Shown piece after piece: positions 40,858-50,417 of a DNA stretch of 64,000 nucleotides. The stretch is taken from assembly GCA_017521925.1 (NCBI GenBank), contig JAFXBG010000018.1, forward strand, positions 1 to 64,000. Reading direction: 5' to 3'. Positions within the stretch are counted from its first letter, which is position 1. The number at the start of each line of letters is the position of its first letter. The DNA comes from Clostridia bacterium (GTDB lineage Bacteria; Bacillota; Clostridia; Oscillospirales; Acutalibacteraceae). A program made the translations under genes and the position numbers. A model generated the notes under the pieces. That model was given only the letters and a program-made list of their open reading frames with translations, searched no databases and was not told the origin of the DNA.

Positions 40858-41564
40858 AATTTACATTAAAGCTTATACTGGGTAAAATATTAAGCGTTAT
40901 TACTCCTAATGATGTATTTTATATTAACGGAAGCATTGCTTTACCACCGCCTTTAACAAAAGAACAGGAACAGCGAATTTTTGAGGACATAACCATGGGA
41001 CTTGAAAATGCCAGAGAACCGCTGATTACCCACAATTTAAGACTTGTAGTTTATATTGCAAAGAAATTTGAAAGTCCCGGAGCAAATGTTGAAGACTTGA
41101 TATCTATAGGTACAATAGGATTGATTAAAGCTGTAAATACCTTTTCACCCACAAGAAATATTAAGCTTGCAACCTATGCAAGCAGATGTATCGAAAACGA
41201 AATACTTATGTTTCTTAGAAAATCAACACAGCTTAAAAATGAGGTTTCTATAGACGAACCCCTTAACACAGACTGGGATGGAAATGAGCTTTTGTTATCT
41301 GATGTTCTGGGGAGTGAGCCTGATGCTATAAATTACGACATAGAAAAAGAACTGGAATATAATATGCTTATAGATGCTGTAAACCGCCTGCCTGACCGCG
41401 AAAGTCTAATAATGGAACTCAGGTACGGGCTTGACGGACATAAAGAACACACCCAGAAAGAGGTTGCAGATATGCTGGGAATTTCTCAGTCGTATATTTC
41501 AAGGCTTGAGAAAAAAATAATCAAACGGCTAAAATCCGACCTGAAGAAAGCAATATCCTGCTGA
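40854..41564 (+). CDS. sigE: RNA polymerase sporulation sigma factor sigma-E (pro-form)
   Basis: This 236-residue sigma-70-family factor runs early mother-cell gene expression. A hydrophobic pro-sequence of about 22 residues (to about NDVFYINGS) holds it inactive. It is a few residues shorter than that of B. subtilis, where the equivalent EVYYIGGS motif marks the cut region. Region 2 is [10 protein letters not shown]...[12 protein letters not shown], with [14 protein letters not shown] in region 2.4, and region 4 holds the helix-turn-helix [16 protein letters not shown]. It follows spoIIGA in the standard spoIIG operon; no sigG gene follows. Confidence 0.96.
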   Translation: MKFTLKLILGKILSVITPNDVFYINGSIALPPPLTKEQEQRIFEDITMGLENAREPLITHNLRLVVYIAKKFESPGANVEDLISIGTIGLIKAVNTFSPTRNIKLATYASRCIENEILMFLRKSTQLKNEVSIDEPLNTDWDGNELLLSDVLGSEPDAINYDIEKELEYNMLIDAVNRLPDRESLIMELRYGLDGHKEHTQKEVADMLGISQSYISRLEKKIIKRLKSDLKKAISC

Positions 41565-41565
41565 T

Positions 41566-41605
41566 AAAATAAAGCTCTCCTTAGTTGTAAGGAGAGCTTC
41601 ATTTT
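41566..41605. terminator. Bidirectional intrinsic terminator after sigE
   Basis: A 12-bp perfect stem (AAGCTCTCCTTA/TAAGGAGAGCTT) with loop GTTG is followed on the plus strand by CATTTTAT and on the minus strand by TATTTTAT. It separates sigE from the convergent MORN-protein gene. Confidence 0.83.
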
Positions 41606-41615
41606 ATCTATATAG

Positions 41616-43604
41616 TTATTTAATTATATCTCTTATGTTGATTTCACGCTGAATAAACGCGTCATCTTCTTCGCTCCAGATTCTTACAGTAAAAGAAGTA
41701 TCTGACAAATCGGATATTGTAATACCCTTTTTCTTATCATCACAGTTACTTGACACGAACATCAGGCTACCGTCATTATGGAAACGCACACCTGTACCAC
41801 AGGGCTTGTTATCTGACCAGTTACCAACATGAACCGCTTTATCATCAGAGCTTACTCCAACACCAAAACCTGAGCGGACATTATCATCCCAATTGCCCCA
41901 GTAACAAAGAGAACCGTCTTTAAAATAGAAACTGCCCTGACCCTTACGCTTATCGTCAAGGTATTCTCCTTCATAAGCTATATTACCATCTGCCATAAGG
42001 GTTCTTCCACGGCCTGAACGTTTGCCGTTCTCGTCTACTGAGCCGTAATAGGAATAAACTTCTCCCCTGCTTTCGATTGTAATATCAGCAGTATTATCCT
42101 GAATATACTCATCAATAGAAGCGATTTTGCTTATTATCTCTTCTAACATAATATCTTCTGTTTTGTCTTTAATCTCATCTGTTATAGTTGTATCAATTGT
42201 TTCATCAACAGAATCGTTACCAACATCCGCTATTACATCCTCGGATTCTTCAGCCAGGTATGTAGTTTTGTCAGAATCATCATCAATAACTATGATATCT
42301 GTTGAGTGATCATCAATATTATCTGTTTCTACAATTTCAGAAGCTGAAGCTACTGCGTCTTTTGGGGATTCATCATTTACAGACCGGATATCTTGCTCAT
42401 AGACGATATCTGATGCTTCATCAGAACTGAAAGCGGTAGAAATGATATCATCAATAATAGAGCTTATATAATCATCATCGACTACATTTTCACCGATAAC
42501 AAGCTGTCTTTCAGAATTAAGAAGTGATGAACCATCAAGAACAGAATCAATATGCTTGAGCTGCTCGTCAATAGCGAAATCATTGTCAGCAAAAATTATA
42601 TATTCATCGGAATCATCCGGATTTTCCGGCTCTGGTTCTTCATTACCGCCAATGTTGAAATTAAGAATATCGTCAGCATTAATATCAAGAGAAGTCAGGG
42701 CGTTTATCTGCTGAACTGCATCATTAATAGCAGCGTTAACAGAGCCATCATCCTCGTTGGCGGCCGTTTCTGTACTCAGGGGTATTTCTGTAACCATTGC
42801 ACTTGAAACAAGGTCAGCAACCTCGTCTTGACCAAACTCTGCAGCAAGAGAAATATCAAAGGTTCTGTTAAGATTTTTGCTCATATCAAAATCTCTGACT
42901 GAAAGATTAAATCCTGAAGCAGCATCTGCTTCAGTAACAAAGACTTCCGGTGCCTGTTCTGCCTTGTAGGCATTTTCTTCATCGGCTAATATATGCTCGT
43001 AAATCTCTTTATCCACCTCAGGCATAAAGTAAACAACACCTGCATTGGTAAGAGCAGTAACTTTTGGAGTGGGGATTTTTGAAATCACTCGTTGGCGTAC
43101 TGTTTCACAAGAAGGAAGTGTACACGCCAACAACCTTTCAGGATACACCTCGCCTGTCATATACATAAGCAAGGATGTACCTTCGTCAAACTCTTTGGGA
43201 ACTACTGAACAGATAAGATGATCATTAGAAACAGGGCTGTAGTAATTGGTTTTAAACCATCTGTGTTTGGAATCAAAAAAAGTCTTTTTAAGGTCTTTGC
43301 CAGATTCATCATAGTGATTCAGGCAGTATTTACCTGATGCAAGACCTATAATTTCTTCTATTACCCTTTTATTTTTAACTACGCGCCACTGAAGAGGACG
43401 TTCAAAACTGAAGCTGTAAGTATAAACATAGTTATCTCCGTCCGAAGATCTGTAGAGCTTATTTGCAGCAGGCTTTCTGGTAATTAAAAAACGTCTGCGG
43501 ATATTGGTTATTATATCCAAGGTAATATCCTGAGCATCATAATGTGCAAAAGATACACCATAGAAAAATAAATTCTTAAGTTTTTTACTATCAACGCCTG
43601 TCAT
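41616..43604 (-). CDS. Large acidic protein with C-terminal MORN repeats, unknown function
   Basis: This 662-residue protein has no recognised name. The N-terminal domain (about 1-215) is a basic, globular, beta-rich region (RRRFLITRKPAANKLYRSSD, YTYSFSFERPLQWRVVKN). The middle (about 215-510) is low-complexity and strongly acidic (many Asp, Glu, Ser), probably disordered. Residues about 514-627 hold at least three to four MORN-type repeats, for example YEGEYLDDKRKGQGSFYFKD, YWGNWDDNVRSGFGVGVSSD and HVGNWSDNKPCGTGVRFHND. There is no signal peptide or membrane helix. The GTG that opens the longest frame overlaps the Shine-Dalgarno GTGAGG; the ATG at 43604 is 9 bases later and is preferred. It is convergent with spoIIGA-sigE and downstream of pfkA. 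Confidence 0.78.
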   Translation of the reverse strand: MTGVDSKKLKNLFFYGVSFAHYDAQDITLDIITNIRRRFLITRKPAANKLYRSSDGDNYVYTYSFSFERPLQWRVVKNKRVIEEIIGLASGKYCLNHYDESGKDLKKTFFDSKHRWFKTNYYSPVSNDHLICSVVPKEFDEGTSLLMYMTGEVYPERLLACTLPSCETVRQRVISKIPTPKVTALTNAGVVYFMPEVDKEIYEHILADEENAYKAEQAPEVFVTEADAASGFNLSVRDFDMSKNLNRTFDISLAAEFGQDEVADLVSSAMVTEIPLSTETAANEDDGSVNAAINDAVQQINALTSLDINADDILNFNIGGNEEPEPENPDDSDEYIIFADNDFAIDEQLKHIDSVLDGSSLLNSERQLVIGENVVDDDYISSIIDDIISTAFSSDEASDIVYEQDIRSVNDESPKDAVASASEIVETDNIDDHSTDIIVIDDDSDKTTYLAEESEDVIADVGNDSVDETIDTTITDEIKDKTEDIMLEEIISKIASIDEYIQDNTADITIESRGEVYSYYGSVDENGKRSGRGRTLMADGNIAYEGEYLDDKRKGQGSFYFKDGSLCYWGNWDDNVRSGFGVGVSSDDKAVHVGNWSDNKPCGTGVRFHNDGSLMFVSSNCDDKKKGITISDLSDTSFTVRIWSEEDDAFIQREINIRDIIK

Positions 43605-43629
43605 AATACGAAACCTCACTCTTTATACA

Positions 43630-43656
43630 GAAACAGGCACAATTTAATGTGCCTGT
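43630..43656 (-). terminator. Terminator-like hairpin after pfkA
   Basis: A 9-bp stem ACAGGCACA/TGTGCCTGT with a 6-base loop lies 5 bases after the pfkA stop codon. The following T-run on the minus strand is short (TTTCTG), so efficiency is uncertain. Confidence 0.6.
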
Positions 43657-43661
43657 AAAAA

Positions 43662-44636
43662 TCAGATGGAAACATCCATTGCAATATTATAAAGTTCTTC
43701 GTCAAATACGCGATCCATATTGAGAGCCTCTGTAATATCAAGGTCTACAATATTGCCGTTCTGTAATGCAACAACTCTGTCACCAATGCCGGAAGAAAGA
43801 AGCTCAACCGCGTGATGACCCATTGCACTTGCTACTACACGGTCTCTGAGTGTAGGAGAACCACCACGCTGTACGTGACCGAGGATAGTAGCACGGGACT
43901 CGATACCTGTTTTTTCTTCAATATACTTTGCGATATCCTCAGTATGACCTACGCCCTCAGCAACAACAACAATAAAATGACGCTTACCTGTAGCTTTTGT
44001 GTTGATAATCTTTTCAACAACCATTTTGTCAATATCTACGGGCTTTTCAGGAACGAGAATTGCAGTAGCACCGCAAGCAATACCTGTCTGCAAAGCAATA
44101 TCACCGCAACGTCTGCCCATTACCTCTACAACAGAACATCTGTCGTGAGACTGAGCTGTATCACGAATTTTATCAACCATTTCAAGGGCTGTATTCATAG
44201 CGGTATCAAAGCCGATGGTATACTCACTGCAAGCGATATCGTTATCAATTGTTCCGGGGATACCTACACAGGGAATACCTGCACCTGAAAGGTCTCTTGC
44301 ACCACGGAAAGAACCGTCACCGCCGATAACAACAACACCGTTAACACCAAGTGAACGGCAATAGTCGGCAGCTTTCTTAACTCCCTCAGGAGTATTGTAC
44401 TCGGGGCTTCTGGCTGTACAAAGCATTGTACCGCCGCGATGAATAATATCTGAAACTGAGCGGAGGTTCATCTGAACAACCTCGCCTGTTAAGAGGCCGT
44501 TATAACCTCTGCGAACACCGTAAACCTGAATGTTCTTATTTATTGCAGAGCGGACTACAGCTCTGACAGCAGCATTCATACCGGGAGCGTCACCGCCGCT
44601 GGTTAATACTGCGATAGAATTAAGTTTCTGTGACAT
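43662..44636 (-). CDS. pfkA: ATP-dependent 6-phosphofructokinase
   Basis: PfkA makes fructose-1,6-bisphosphate, the committed step of glycolysis. The 324-residue protein starts with the nucleotide loop VLTSGGDAPGMNAAVRAVVR. It has VIGGDGSFRGARDL, GIPGTIDNDIACSEYTIGFD (catalytic Asp in TIDND) and VEVMGRRCGDIALQTG. The GDGS at the 104-type position is that of ATP- rather than pyrophosphate-dependent enzymes. Own promoter at 44670-44698; it follows dnaE by 72 bases, the same dnaE-pfkA order as seen in other Firmicutes. Confidence 0.96.
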   Translation of the reverse strand: MSQKLNSIAVLTSGGDAPGMNAAVRAVVRSAINKNIQVYGVRRGYNGLLTGEVVQMNLRSVSDIIHRGGTMLCTARSPEYNTPEGVKKAADYCRSLGVNGVVVIGGDGSFRGARDLSGAGIPCVGIPGTIDNDIACSEYTIGFDTAMNTALEMVDKIRDTAQSHDRCSVVEVMGRRCGDIALQTGIACGATAILVPEKPVDIDKMVVEKIINTKATGKRHFIVVVAEGVGHTEDIAKYIEEKTGIESRATILGHVQRGGSPTLRDRVVASAMGHHAVELLSSGIGDRVVALQNGNIVDLDITEALNMDRVFDEELYNIAMDVSI

Positions 44637-44669
44637 AATAATACCTCCAATAGGCGTAATACACTAGAT

Positions 44670-44698
44670 ATTATAATACATTTTAATGGTAAATTCAA
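44670..44698 (-). promoter_or_regulatory. sigma-A promoter of pfkA
   Basis: On the minus strand there is TTGAAT (44693-44698), a 17-base spacer and TATAAT (44670-44675), 33 bases before the pfkA start, within the dnaE-pfkA gap. Confidence 0.75.
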
Positions 44699-44708
44699 GT
44701 GGTTTTTA

Positions 44709-47700
44709 CTATTCTTTAAACTTTAGTTTTACTGAGTCGTCACCAAGCAACTTTTTAAGCTCTCTTATAAGCACATCGTTGACATCTACCCAAAGGCTTC
44801 GCGGTGCCATAAGCTGCTTTTTTGAGTCACTTAAATAAAGCACAACCGGTGTTGTTCCGTCAAAAATTTCAAGAAGATTTCTGGCTTTACTAAACTCTTT
44901 ACACTCCATATCAGGAAGTCTAAGATATAACGCACTAACTTTTCCAGCTTGCTGAGATATCTCAGCAGAAGGCACATCCACGGCTCTTTTATAATTCACC
45001 TCAGACTTAACCTGAATATCGGCAACTTCATCTTTAGAGGGGATTTTGCTTACCCTGTTAATAAGCACCTTAGCATCTTCATCTTCTTTAATATTAACTG
45101 TACCATCAACACAAATGACACTGCCCTCATAAAGCAAAGAGCCAAACTCGGAAAGAGTTTTAGGAAAAACAACAAGCTCCATTAAACCCGAACGATCCTC
45201 AGCAGTTATGAAAGCCATCATCTGATTAGACTTAGTAATCTGAGTACGGTACTTTGAAACAATACATACAAGACGGACCCTGTCACCGTCGATTATATCG
45301 GCAGTTGAATCCATACTTATTATGTCCCCTATTCTTGTGGCATTAATACGTTTTGCATACCATTCATACTCTGAAACAGGATGACCTGAAAGGAAAAATC
45401 CAGTCATATCCCGCTCCATTTTAAGGAGTTCTATAAGCGGAAACTCTTTAAGTTCTGGCACATTAATCTGAGAAGTAGTTTTGACGTTGTCATCACCGCC
45501 AAAAAGCGAAAGCTGACCTGCCATATTACGGCGTTTTTCGAAATCCAGATCATCTAAAACAGGCTTTATTACACTGAGCATCTGTCGACGGTTAAGACCC
45601 AGACCGTCTAAAGCTCCGCTTTTAATAAGGCTTTCAACGGCTCTTGAATTAAGTGCACGGGAATATAGACGGGAACAGAAATCATAGAGAGCTGTAAAAG
45701 TTTTTTTGTCACGTTCCCGGATAATTTCGTCAATAAACGCTTTGCCTAGATTTTTAATTGCCATAAGTCCATAGCGGATATTACCGCCGATTACGGTAAA
45801 TCCGTGGGAACTGTAATTAACGTGAGGCGGTAGAACCTCGATACCAAGACGCAGACATTCAGTAATATATGAGGATAGCTTGTTCTGATTGTCAAGAACA
45901 GATGAAAGCAAAGCCGCCATATACTCTTTAGGATAGTAGCACTTTAGCCAAGCGGTCTGATATGAAATGAAAGCATAGGATGCAGCATGAGATTTATTGA
46001 AAGCATAAGAAGCAAAGCTTTTCATCTGCTCATAAATTTCTTCGGCAATTTCACGGCTTACTCCCCTTTTAAGGCAGCCTTCAACCTCTACAGTGCCGTC
46101 TTCATTAACAAGACCTTCGATAAATATTTTACGCTCTTTTTCCATTACGTCGTGCTTTTTCTTACTCATTGCACGGCGAACAATATCCGCCCTGCCCAAA
46201 GAGTAACCTGCAAGCTTACGGAAAATCTGCATTACCTGCTCCTGATATACAATACATCCATAGGTAACGTCCAGAATATCTTCAAGCATTGGGTGCAGAT
46301 ATTTTACCTTATGGGGATTGTGGCGGTTTTCAATATATGTGGGAATACTGTCCATAGGACCCGGTCGGTAAAGCGAGATAACCGCAATAAGGTCTTCAAA
46401 AGAATCAGGCTTAAGCTGGGTAAGAACATTTTTCATCCCCTGGGATTCAAACTGAAACACACCCTCAGTATTACCTAAAGAAAGCATACTGAAAACCGAT
46501 TTGTCTGAAAGGCTGATGCCGTCCAAATCAAACCCGTGATTTTTTTCTTTAATAAGCTTTACGGTATCATTAATAACAGTCAGATTGCGAAGTCCCAAAA
46601 AGTCCATTTTAAGAAGTCCCAGCTCTTCCAATGTGGTCATAGTAAACTGAGTGACCACCTGAGAATCATTCATCGCCAAAGGAACATAATCAGAAACAGC
46701 TCGGTCAGAAATAATTACACCTGCGGCATGGGTAGTGGCATGGCGAGGCATACCCTCTATAGCCATTGATGTGTCAAGAAGTTCTTTAATCTGAGGGTCT
46801 GTATTATAGCGGGTTCTAAGCTCTTTGCTGATTTCAAGAGCTTTTTTGATAGTCATATTAAGTTCAAACGGAATAAGCTTTGCCACAGTATCGCAGGTAT
46901 TATACGGAATAGCCAATGCCCTGCCTACATCTCTTACGGCACCACGTGCAGCCATTGTACCGAAAGCGATAATCTGTGCAACATGGTCATAACCGTATTT
47001 ACGCACAACGTAGTCGATAACCTCGCCTCTTCTGTCTTTGCAGAAGTCAATATCAAAGTCGGGCATACTGACACGCTCGGGGTTAAGAAAACGTTCAAAA
47101 AGAAGATTATATTTTATTGGGTCGATTCCTGTAATGCCGATACAATAGGCACAAAGCGAACCTGCACCTGAACCTCTGCCGGGACCGACAGGAATACCTT
47201 GGGATTTCGCATAATCAATAAAATCGTGAACTATAAGATAATAATCAACAAAACCCATACGGCTTATGGTAGAAAGTTCGTATTCAAGCCGTTCAATAAT
47301 TTCAGCAGATGGATTTAATCCGTATTTTTTATAGAGTCCGTCATAACAACGACGTTTAAAATACTCATAGTGGTCTTCTCCGTTTGGAACATCAAAGAAA
47401 GGAAGCTTGCGTTTGCCGAACTCGAAATCCAGGTTACACTCACGGGCAATTATAGCGGTATTATCAAAAGCTTCGGGATAATCACTTAAAAGAGAACGCA
47501 TTTCATCTTCGCTTTTAAGGTAAAACTCTTCTGTTTCAAACTCCATTTTATCTTCGTCGTTTATAGTATGGTTAGTCTGAATACAAAGAAGAATTGCGTG
47601 GGTTCTTGCATCCGATTTTTTAACATAATGGCAGTCATTAGTAAATACAAGAGGAATATCCGCCTCTTTGGCAAGTTTGACCAATAGAGGCAGTATATCA

Positions 47701-48248
47701 AGCTGAGCTTTTATACCGTGATTCTGAAGCTCAATGTAAAAGTTGCCTTCGCCAAAAAGAGTTTTATAATAAAGTGCTTTATTCAGAGCACCTTTATAGT
47801 CTGAGGTTGAAAGCTTACGAGGAATTTCGCCTGCAAGACAAGCAGAAAGGCAGATAAGCCCTTCGTGATATTTTTCTAAAAGCTCATCATCAATTCTGGG
47901 TTTAACATAAAAACCGTCTGTAAAACCTAAGGACACAAGCTTTATAAGGTTTTCATAGCCTGCCTGGTTTTTACATAGAAGCACCATATGATAATACTCT
48001 CTGTCAAGTTCAGCTGTTTTGTCAAAACGTGACCTGGGTGCAACATAAACCTCACAACCTATTATGGGCTTTATTCCCTGTTTTTTACACTCACGCCAGA
48101 AATCAATAACTCCATACATTACGCCGTGGTCAGTAATTGCAAGGGCAGTTTGTCCCTGTTCTTTTGCAGAAGAAACAAGCTCGCTTATTCGGCAGGCACC
48201 GTCAAGCAAGCTGAACTCTGTATGAACATGTAAATGAACAAAGGACAT
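44709..48248 (-). CDS. dnaE: DNA polymerase III subunit alpha (DnaE)
   Basis: This 1179-residue replicative polymerase subunit of the C family opens with a PHP domain (FVHLHVHTEFSLLDGACRIS). The polymerase core has the acidic residues in SMPDFDIDFCKDRRGEVI (about 400) and YQEQVMQIFRKLAGYSLGRA further on. Helix-hairpin-helix and OB-fold regions (LVCIVSKYRTQITKSNQMMA) form the C-terminal third. No proofreading exonuclease domain is inserted, so it is DnaE and not PolC. It lies 18 bases after xseA, in the nusB operon. Confidence 0.97.
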   Translation of the reverse strand: MSFVHLHVHTEFSLLDGACRISELVSSAKEQGQTALAITDHGVMYGVIDFWRECKKQGIKPIIGCEVYVAPRSRFDKTAELDREYYHMVLLCKNQAGYENLIKLVSLGFTDGFYVKPRIDDELLEKYHEGLICLSACLAGEIPRKLSTSDYKGALNKALYYKTLFGEGNFYIELQNHGIKAQLDILPLLVKLAKEADIPLVFTNDCHYVKKSDARTHAILLCIQTNHTINDEDKMEFETEEFYLKSEDEMRSLLSDYPEAFDNTAIIARECNLDFEFGKRKLPFFDVPNGEDHYEYFKRRCYDGLYKKYGLNPSAEIIERLEYELSTISRMGFVDYYLIVHDFIDYAKSQGIPVGPGRGSGAGSLCAYCIGITGIDPIKYNLLFERFLNPERVSMPDFDIDFCKDRRGEVIDYVVRKYGYDHVAQIIAFGTMAARGAVRDVGRALAIPYNTCDTVAKLIPFELNMTIKKALEISKELRTRYNTDPQIKELLDTSMAIEGMPRHATTHAAGVIISDRAVSDYVPLAMNDSQVVTQFTMTTLEELGLLKMDFLGLRNLTVINDTVKLIKEKNHGFDLDGISLSDKSVFSMLSLGNTEGVFQFESQGMKNVLTQLKPDSFEDLIAVISLYRPGPMDSIPTYIENRHNPHKVKYLHPMLEDILDVTYGCIVYQEQVMQIFRKLAGYSLGRADIVRRAMSKKKHDVMEKERKIFIEGLVNEDGTVEVEGCLKRGVSREIAEEIYEQMKSFASYAFNKSHAASYAFISYQTAWLKCYYPKEYMAALLSSVLDNQNKLSSYITECLRLGIEVLPPHVNYSSHGFTVIGGNIRYGLMAIKNLGKAFIDEIIRERDKKTFTALYDFCSRLYSRALNSRAVESLIKSGALDGLGLNRRQMLSVIKPVLDDLDFEKRRNMAGQLSLFGGDDNVKTTSQINVPELKEFPLIELLKMERDMTGFFLSGHPVSEYEWYAKRINATRIGDIISMDSTADIIDGDRVRLVCIVSKYRTQITKSNQMMAFITAEDRSGLMELVVFPKTLSEFGSLLYEGSVICVDGTVNIKEDEDAKVLINRVSKIPSKDEVADIQVKSEVNYKRAVDVPSAEISQQAGKVSALYLRLPDMECKEFSKARNLLEIFDGTTPVVLYLSDSKKQLMAPRSLWVDVNDVLIRELKKLLGDDSVKLKFKE

Positions 48249-48266
48249 ATATATTACCTCTCGGTT

Positions 48267-49472
48267 TTAATTAACTTCTGCGTTAACTTCGCCGTCTTTA
48301 AAACGAAGCTTAACTTTATCTCCACAAGACAATTCCTGCGAAGAATTAACTGTAACGCCATCCTTAGAAACTACAGAATAGCCCCTTCGGAGTATGCTTA
48401 CGGGGTCAAGAGCAAAAAGACTGCCTTTTAATTCAGAAAGTTCTTTTTCCTTATGCCCGATAACAGAATCGCCTTTTGCAATGAGTCTTGCCGAAAGCCG
48501 GTCAAGAACACTCAATTTATCAAGAAATTCCCGTTTGGGATCCAGAATATCAATTTTGTGTGTAAAAATATCAATTTGGGATTTATGCTTAGAAATAAAA
48601 CGGTCAACAAGTGAGAAAAGGTACTGACGCTGTTGTAAAAGCATTTCACACTGCTCGGCTCTGTCAGGCACTGCAAGCTCTGCGGCAGCTGACGGAGTAG
48701 GCGCACGCATATCAGAAACAAAATCACAGATTGTAAAATCGGTTTCGTGGCCTACGGCACTGATAACAGGTATGGGGCAAGCATAAATTGCACGTGCGAG
48801 AGTTTCGCTGTTAAAAGCCCATAAATCTTCCATTGACCCGCCGCCGCGTCCAATAATAATTACATCGGAATCATTAGCTTCAGAAGCGGTTAAAACTGCT
48901 TCGGTAAGAGCTGACGCCGCACCGTCACCCTGGACAAGAACAGGTATAAGCTCTGTTTCTGCATAAGGCCAGCGACGAGAAAGAATATTGCGGATATCCT
49001 GCAAAGCCGCACCTGTGGGAGAAGTTATAATGGTGACTTTTTTAGGAAACTGAGGTAAAGCTTTCTTGTGCGAAGAATCAAAAAGGCCTTCTTTAAGGAG
49101 CTTTTCTTTAAGCTGCTCAAACTGAAGAGAAAGGGCGCCTATACCATCGGGCTGCATATCCTCGATATAAAGCTGGTACTGACCGCTGGGCTCATAAATT
49201 GAAACCTTACCACGGGCAATAACCTTCATACCGTTCTGAGGTTTGAAGCGAAGGCGTGATGCATTGAAAGAAAACATTACTGCCTTGATTACAGCCTTGC
49301 TGTCTTTTAAAGACAGATATATGTGACCGCTGGAGTAGTGGTCCGTAAGATTTGAAATCTCACCGCTTACGAAAACATATTGAAGATTAGGGTCAGAGTC
49401 AAGAACACCTTTGAGATAAGTATTAAGTGCTGACACTGAAATAATCTTAGGGGTGGTAAAATTTGTGTTCAT
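48267..49472 (-). CDS. xseA: Exodeoxyribonuclease VII large subunit
   Basis: XseA is the catalytic subunit of the single-strand-specific exonuclease VII. The 401-residue protein has an N-terminal OB domain (ISVSALNTYLKGVLDSDPNL, VSGEISNLTDHYSSGHIYLS) and the family core KVTIITSPTGAALQDI, DVIIIGRGGGSMEDLWAFN and ISAVGHETDFTICDFVSDMR. The small subunit xseB, often next to it, is not present in this window beside it. It starts 6 bases after the TsaD-like gene. Confidence 0.95.
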   Translation of the reverse strand: MNTNFTTPKIISVSALNTYLKGVLDSDPNLQYVFVSGEISNLTDHYSSGHIYLSLKDSKAVIKAVMFSFNASRLRFKPQNGMKVIARGKVSIYEPSGQYQLYIEDMQPDGIGALSLQFEQLKEKLLKEGLFDSSHKKALPQFPKKVTIITSPTGAALQDIRNILSRRWPYAETELIPVLVQGDGAASALTEAVLTASEANDSDVIIIGRGGGSMEDLWAFNSETLARAIYACPIPVISAVGHETDFTICDFVSDMRAPTPSAAAELAVPDRAEQCEMLLQQRQYLFSLVDRFISKHKSQIDIFTHKIDILDPKREFLDKLSVLDRLSARLIAKGDSVIGHKEKELSELKGSLFALDPVSILRRGYSVVSKDGVTVNSSQELSCGDKVKLRFKDGEVNAEVN

Positions 49473-49478
49473 AAATAC

Positions 49479-50417
49479 TTAACCTTGGTTTAAAAACTTT
49501 TTTGCACCTAAAAAAGCAATGCCTGCCGCATTATCGGCAGAAAATTCGGGAGGTGCAAAGAAAGCATTATAGTGCTTTAAGATATCGTCACGAATAATTT
49601 TGTTGGACATTACGCCACCTGCAAAAATCAAAGGCAGATAACCGTACTCAGATATAAGAGAATTAGTCATAGCAATTAAGGTTTCGCTTATTGCCTTTAA
49701 TGTATAGGCTGATACGTAAGCCTTATCGTTAGTGTCGTTGTAAAGGTTTGTGAGTTTATTCTGAAAACCGCTTAAGTTACAGTTACTGCCTTTTAAGCTT
49801 GGCTTTACTTTAATGCTTCCTTGATAATTATTTGCAAGCTTTTCAAGCTCTATTCCACAAGGAAACTGAAGACCAAGCATTACTCCTATACGGTCTACAA
49901 GCTGACCTGCGTTAAGGTCATTACTCTGAGCGACAAGTTCTGCTTTTATAAATGAGCTTTCAGAAGGCTTTACCAACAGAGCTTCGGTAGTACCACCGCT
50001 TACGTGAAAAGCAATAAAAGGAGAATTTAAAATTTCTGCCTTACCGCTGCCAAATGCAGCCGCCGCTATATGACCCTGCTGATGCGAGAAGGTATAGAGT
50101 GGTATGGTATTTACAGCCGACAGGGATTTTGCCACAGATACACCTGCAAGAAAACAAGGCATATAGGAACCTTCACATTCTCTGGGAGTTGCTGACACAG
50201 CCACTGCATCAATTTTTCTGCCATTAAAATCAAGGGAAGTAATAATTTCGGGCAGTTGTTTTGTATGATGAAAAACAGCGTCACTCTGTCGAATTCCGCA
50301 TTCCCCCGACTTGACGGGTAAAAGCTTTTTGGCTTGCTGAAAATCACCTGTTTCGGTATCAAAAAGTGCGGCCGAGGTGGTGTAGTTGCTGGTATCTATA
50401 CCTAAGACAAGAGCCAT
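49479..50417 (-). CDS. TsaD-like (Kae1/peptidase M22 family) protein
   Basis: This 312-residue protein is in the ASKHA/Kae1 superfamily. It has the N-terminal phosphate loop LVLGIDTSNYTTSAALFD, a metal-binding H112-x3-H116 (SHQQGHIAAAA), VSGGTTEALLV and the late FAGGVMSNKIIRDDI. It resembles TsaD, which makes the t6A base of tRNA. However, it diverges in several TsaD blocks (for example GIRQSDAVFHHTKQLP) and matches a clostridial paralogue found in nusB-xseA clusters, so I do not call it tsaD itself. Its activity is unknown. It starts at the last base of nusB. Confidence 0.8.
   Translation of the reverse strand: MALVLGIDTSNYTTSAALFDTETGDFQQAKKLLPVKSGECGIRQSDAVFHHTKQLPEIITSLDFNGRKIDAVAVSATPRECEGSYMPCFLAGVSVAKSLSAVNTIPLYTFSHQQGHIAAAAFGSGKAEILNSPFIAFHVSGGTTEALLVKPSESSFIKAELVAQSNDLNAGQLVDRIGVMLGLQFPCGIELEKLANNYQGSIKVKPSLKGSNCNLSGFQNKLTNLYNDTNDKAYVSAYTLKAISETLIAMTNSLISEYGYLPLIFAGGVMSNKIIRDDILKHYNAFFAPPEFSADNAAGIAFLGAKKFLNQG

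Noticed and set aside
43812..44288. 158-residue plus-strand frame within pfkA
   Set aside because: Antisense to conserved phosphofructokinase motifs and rich in unlikely residues; shadow frame.
45987..46478. 163-residue plus-strand frame within dnaE
   Set aside because: Fully antisense to the conserved polymerase core, with composition of a shadow frame and no Shine-Dalgarno.
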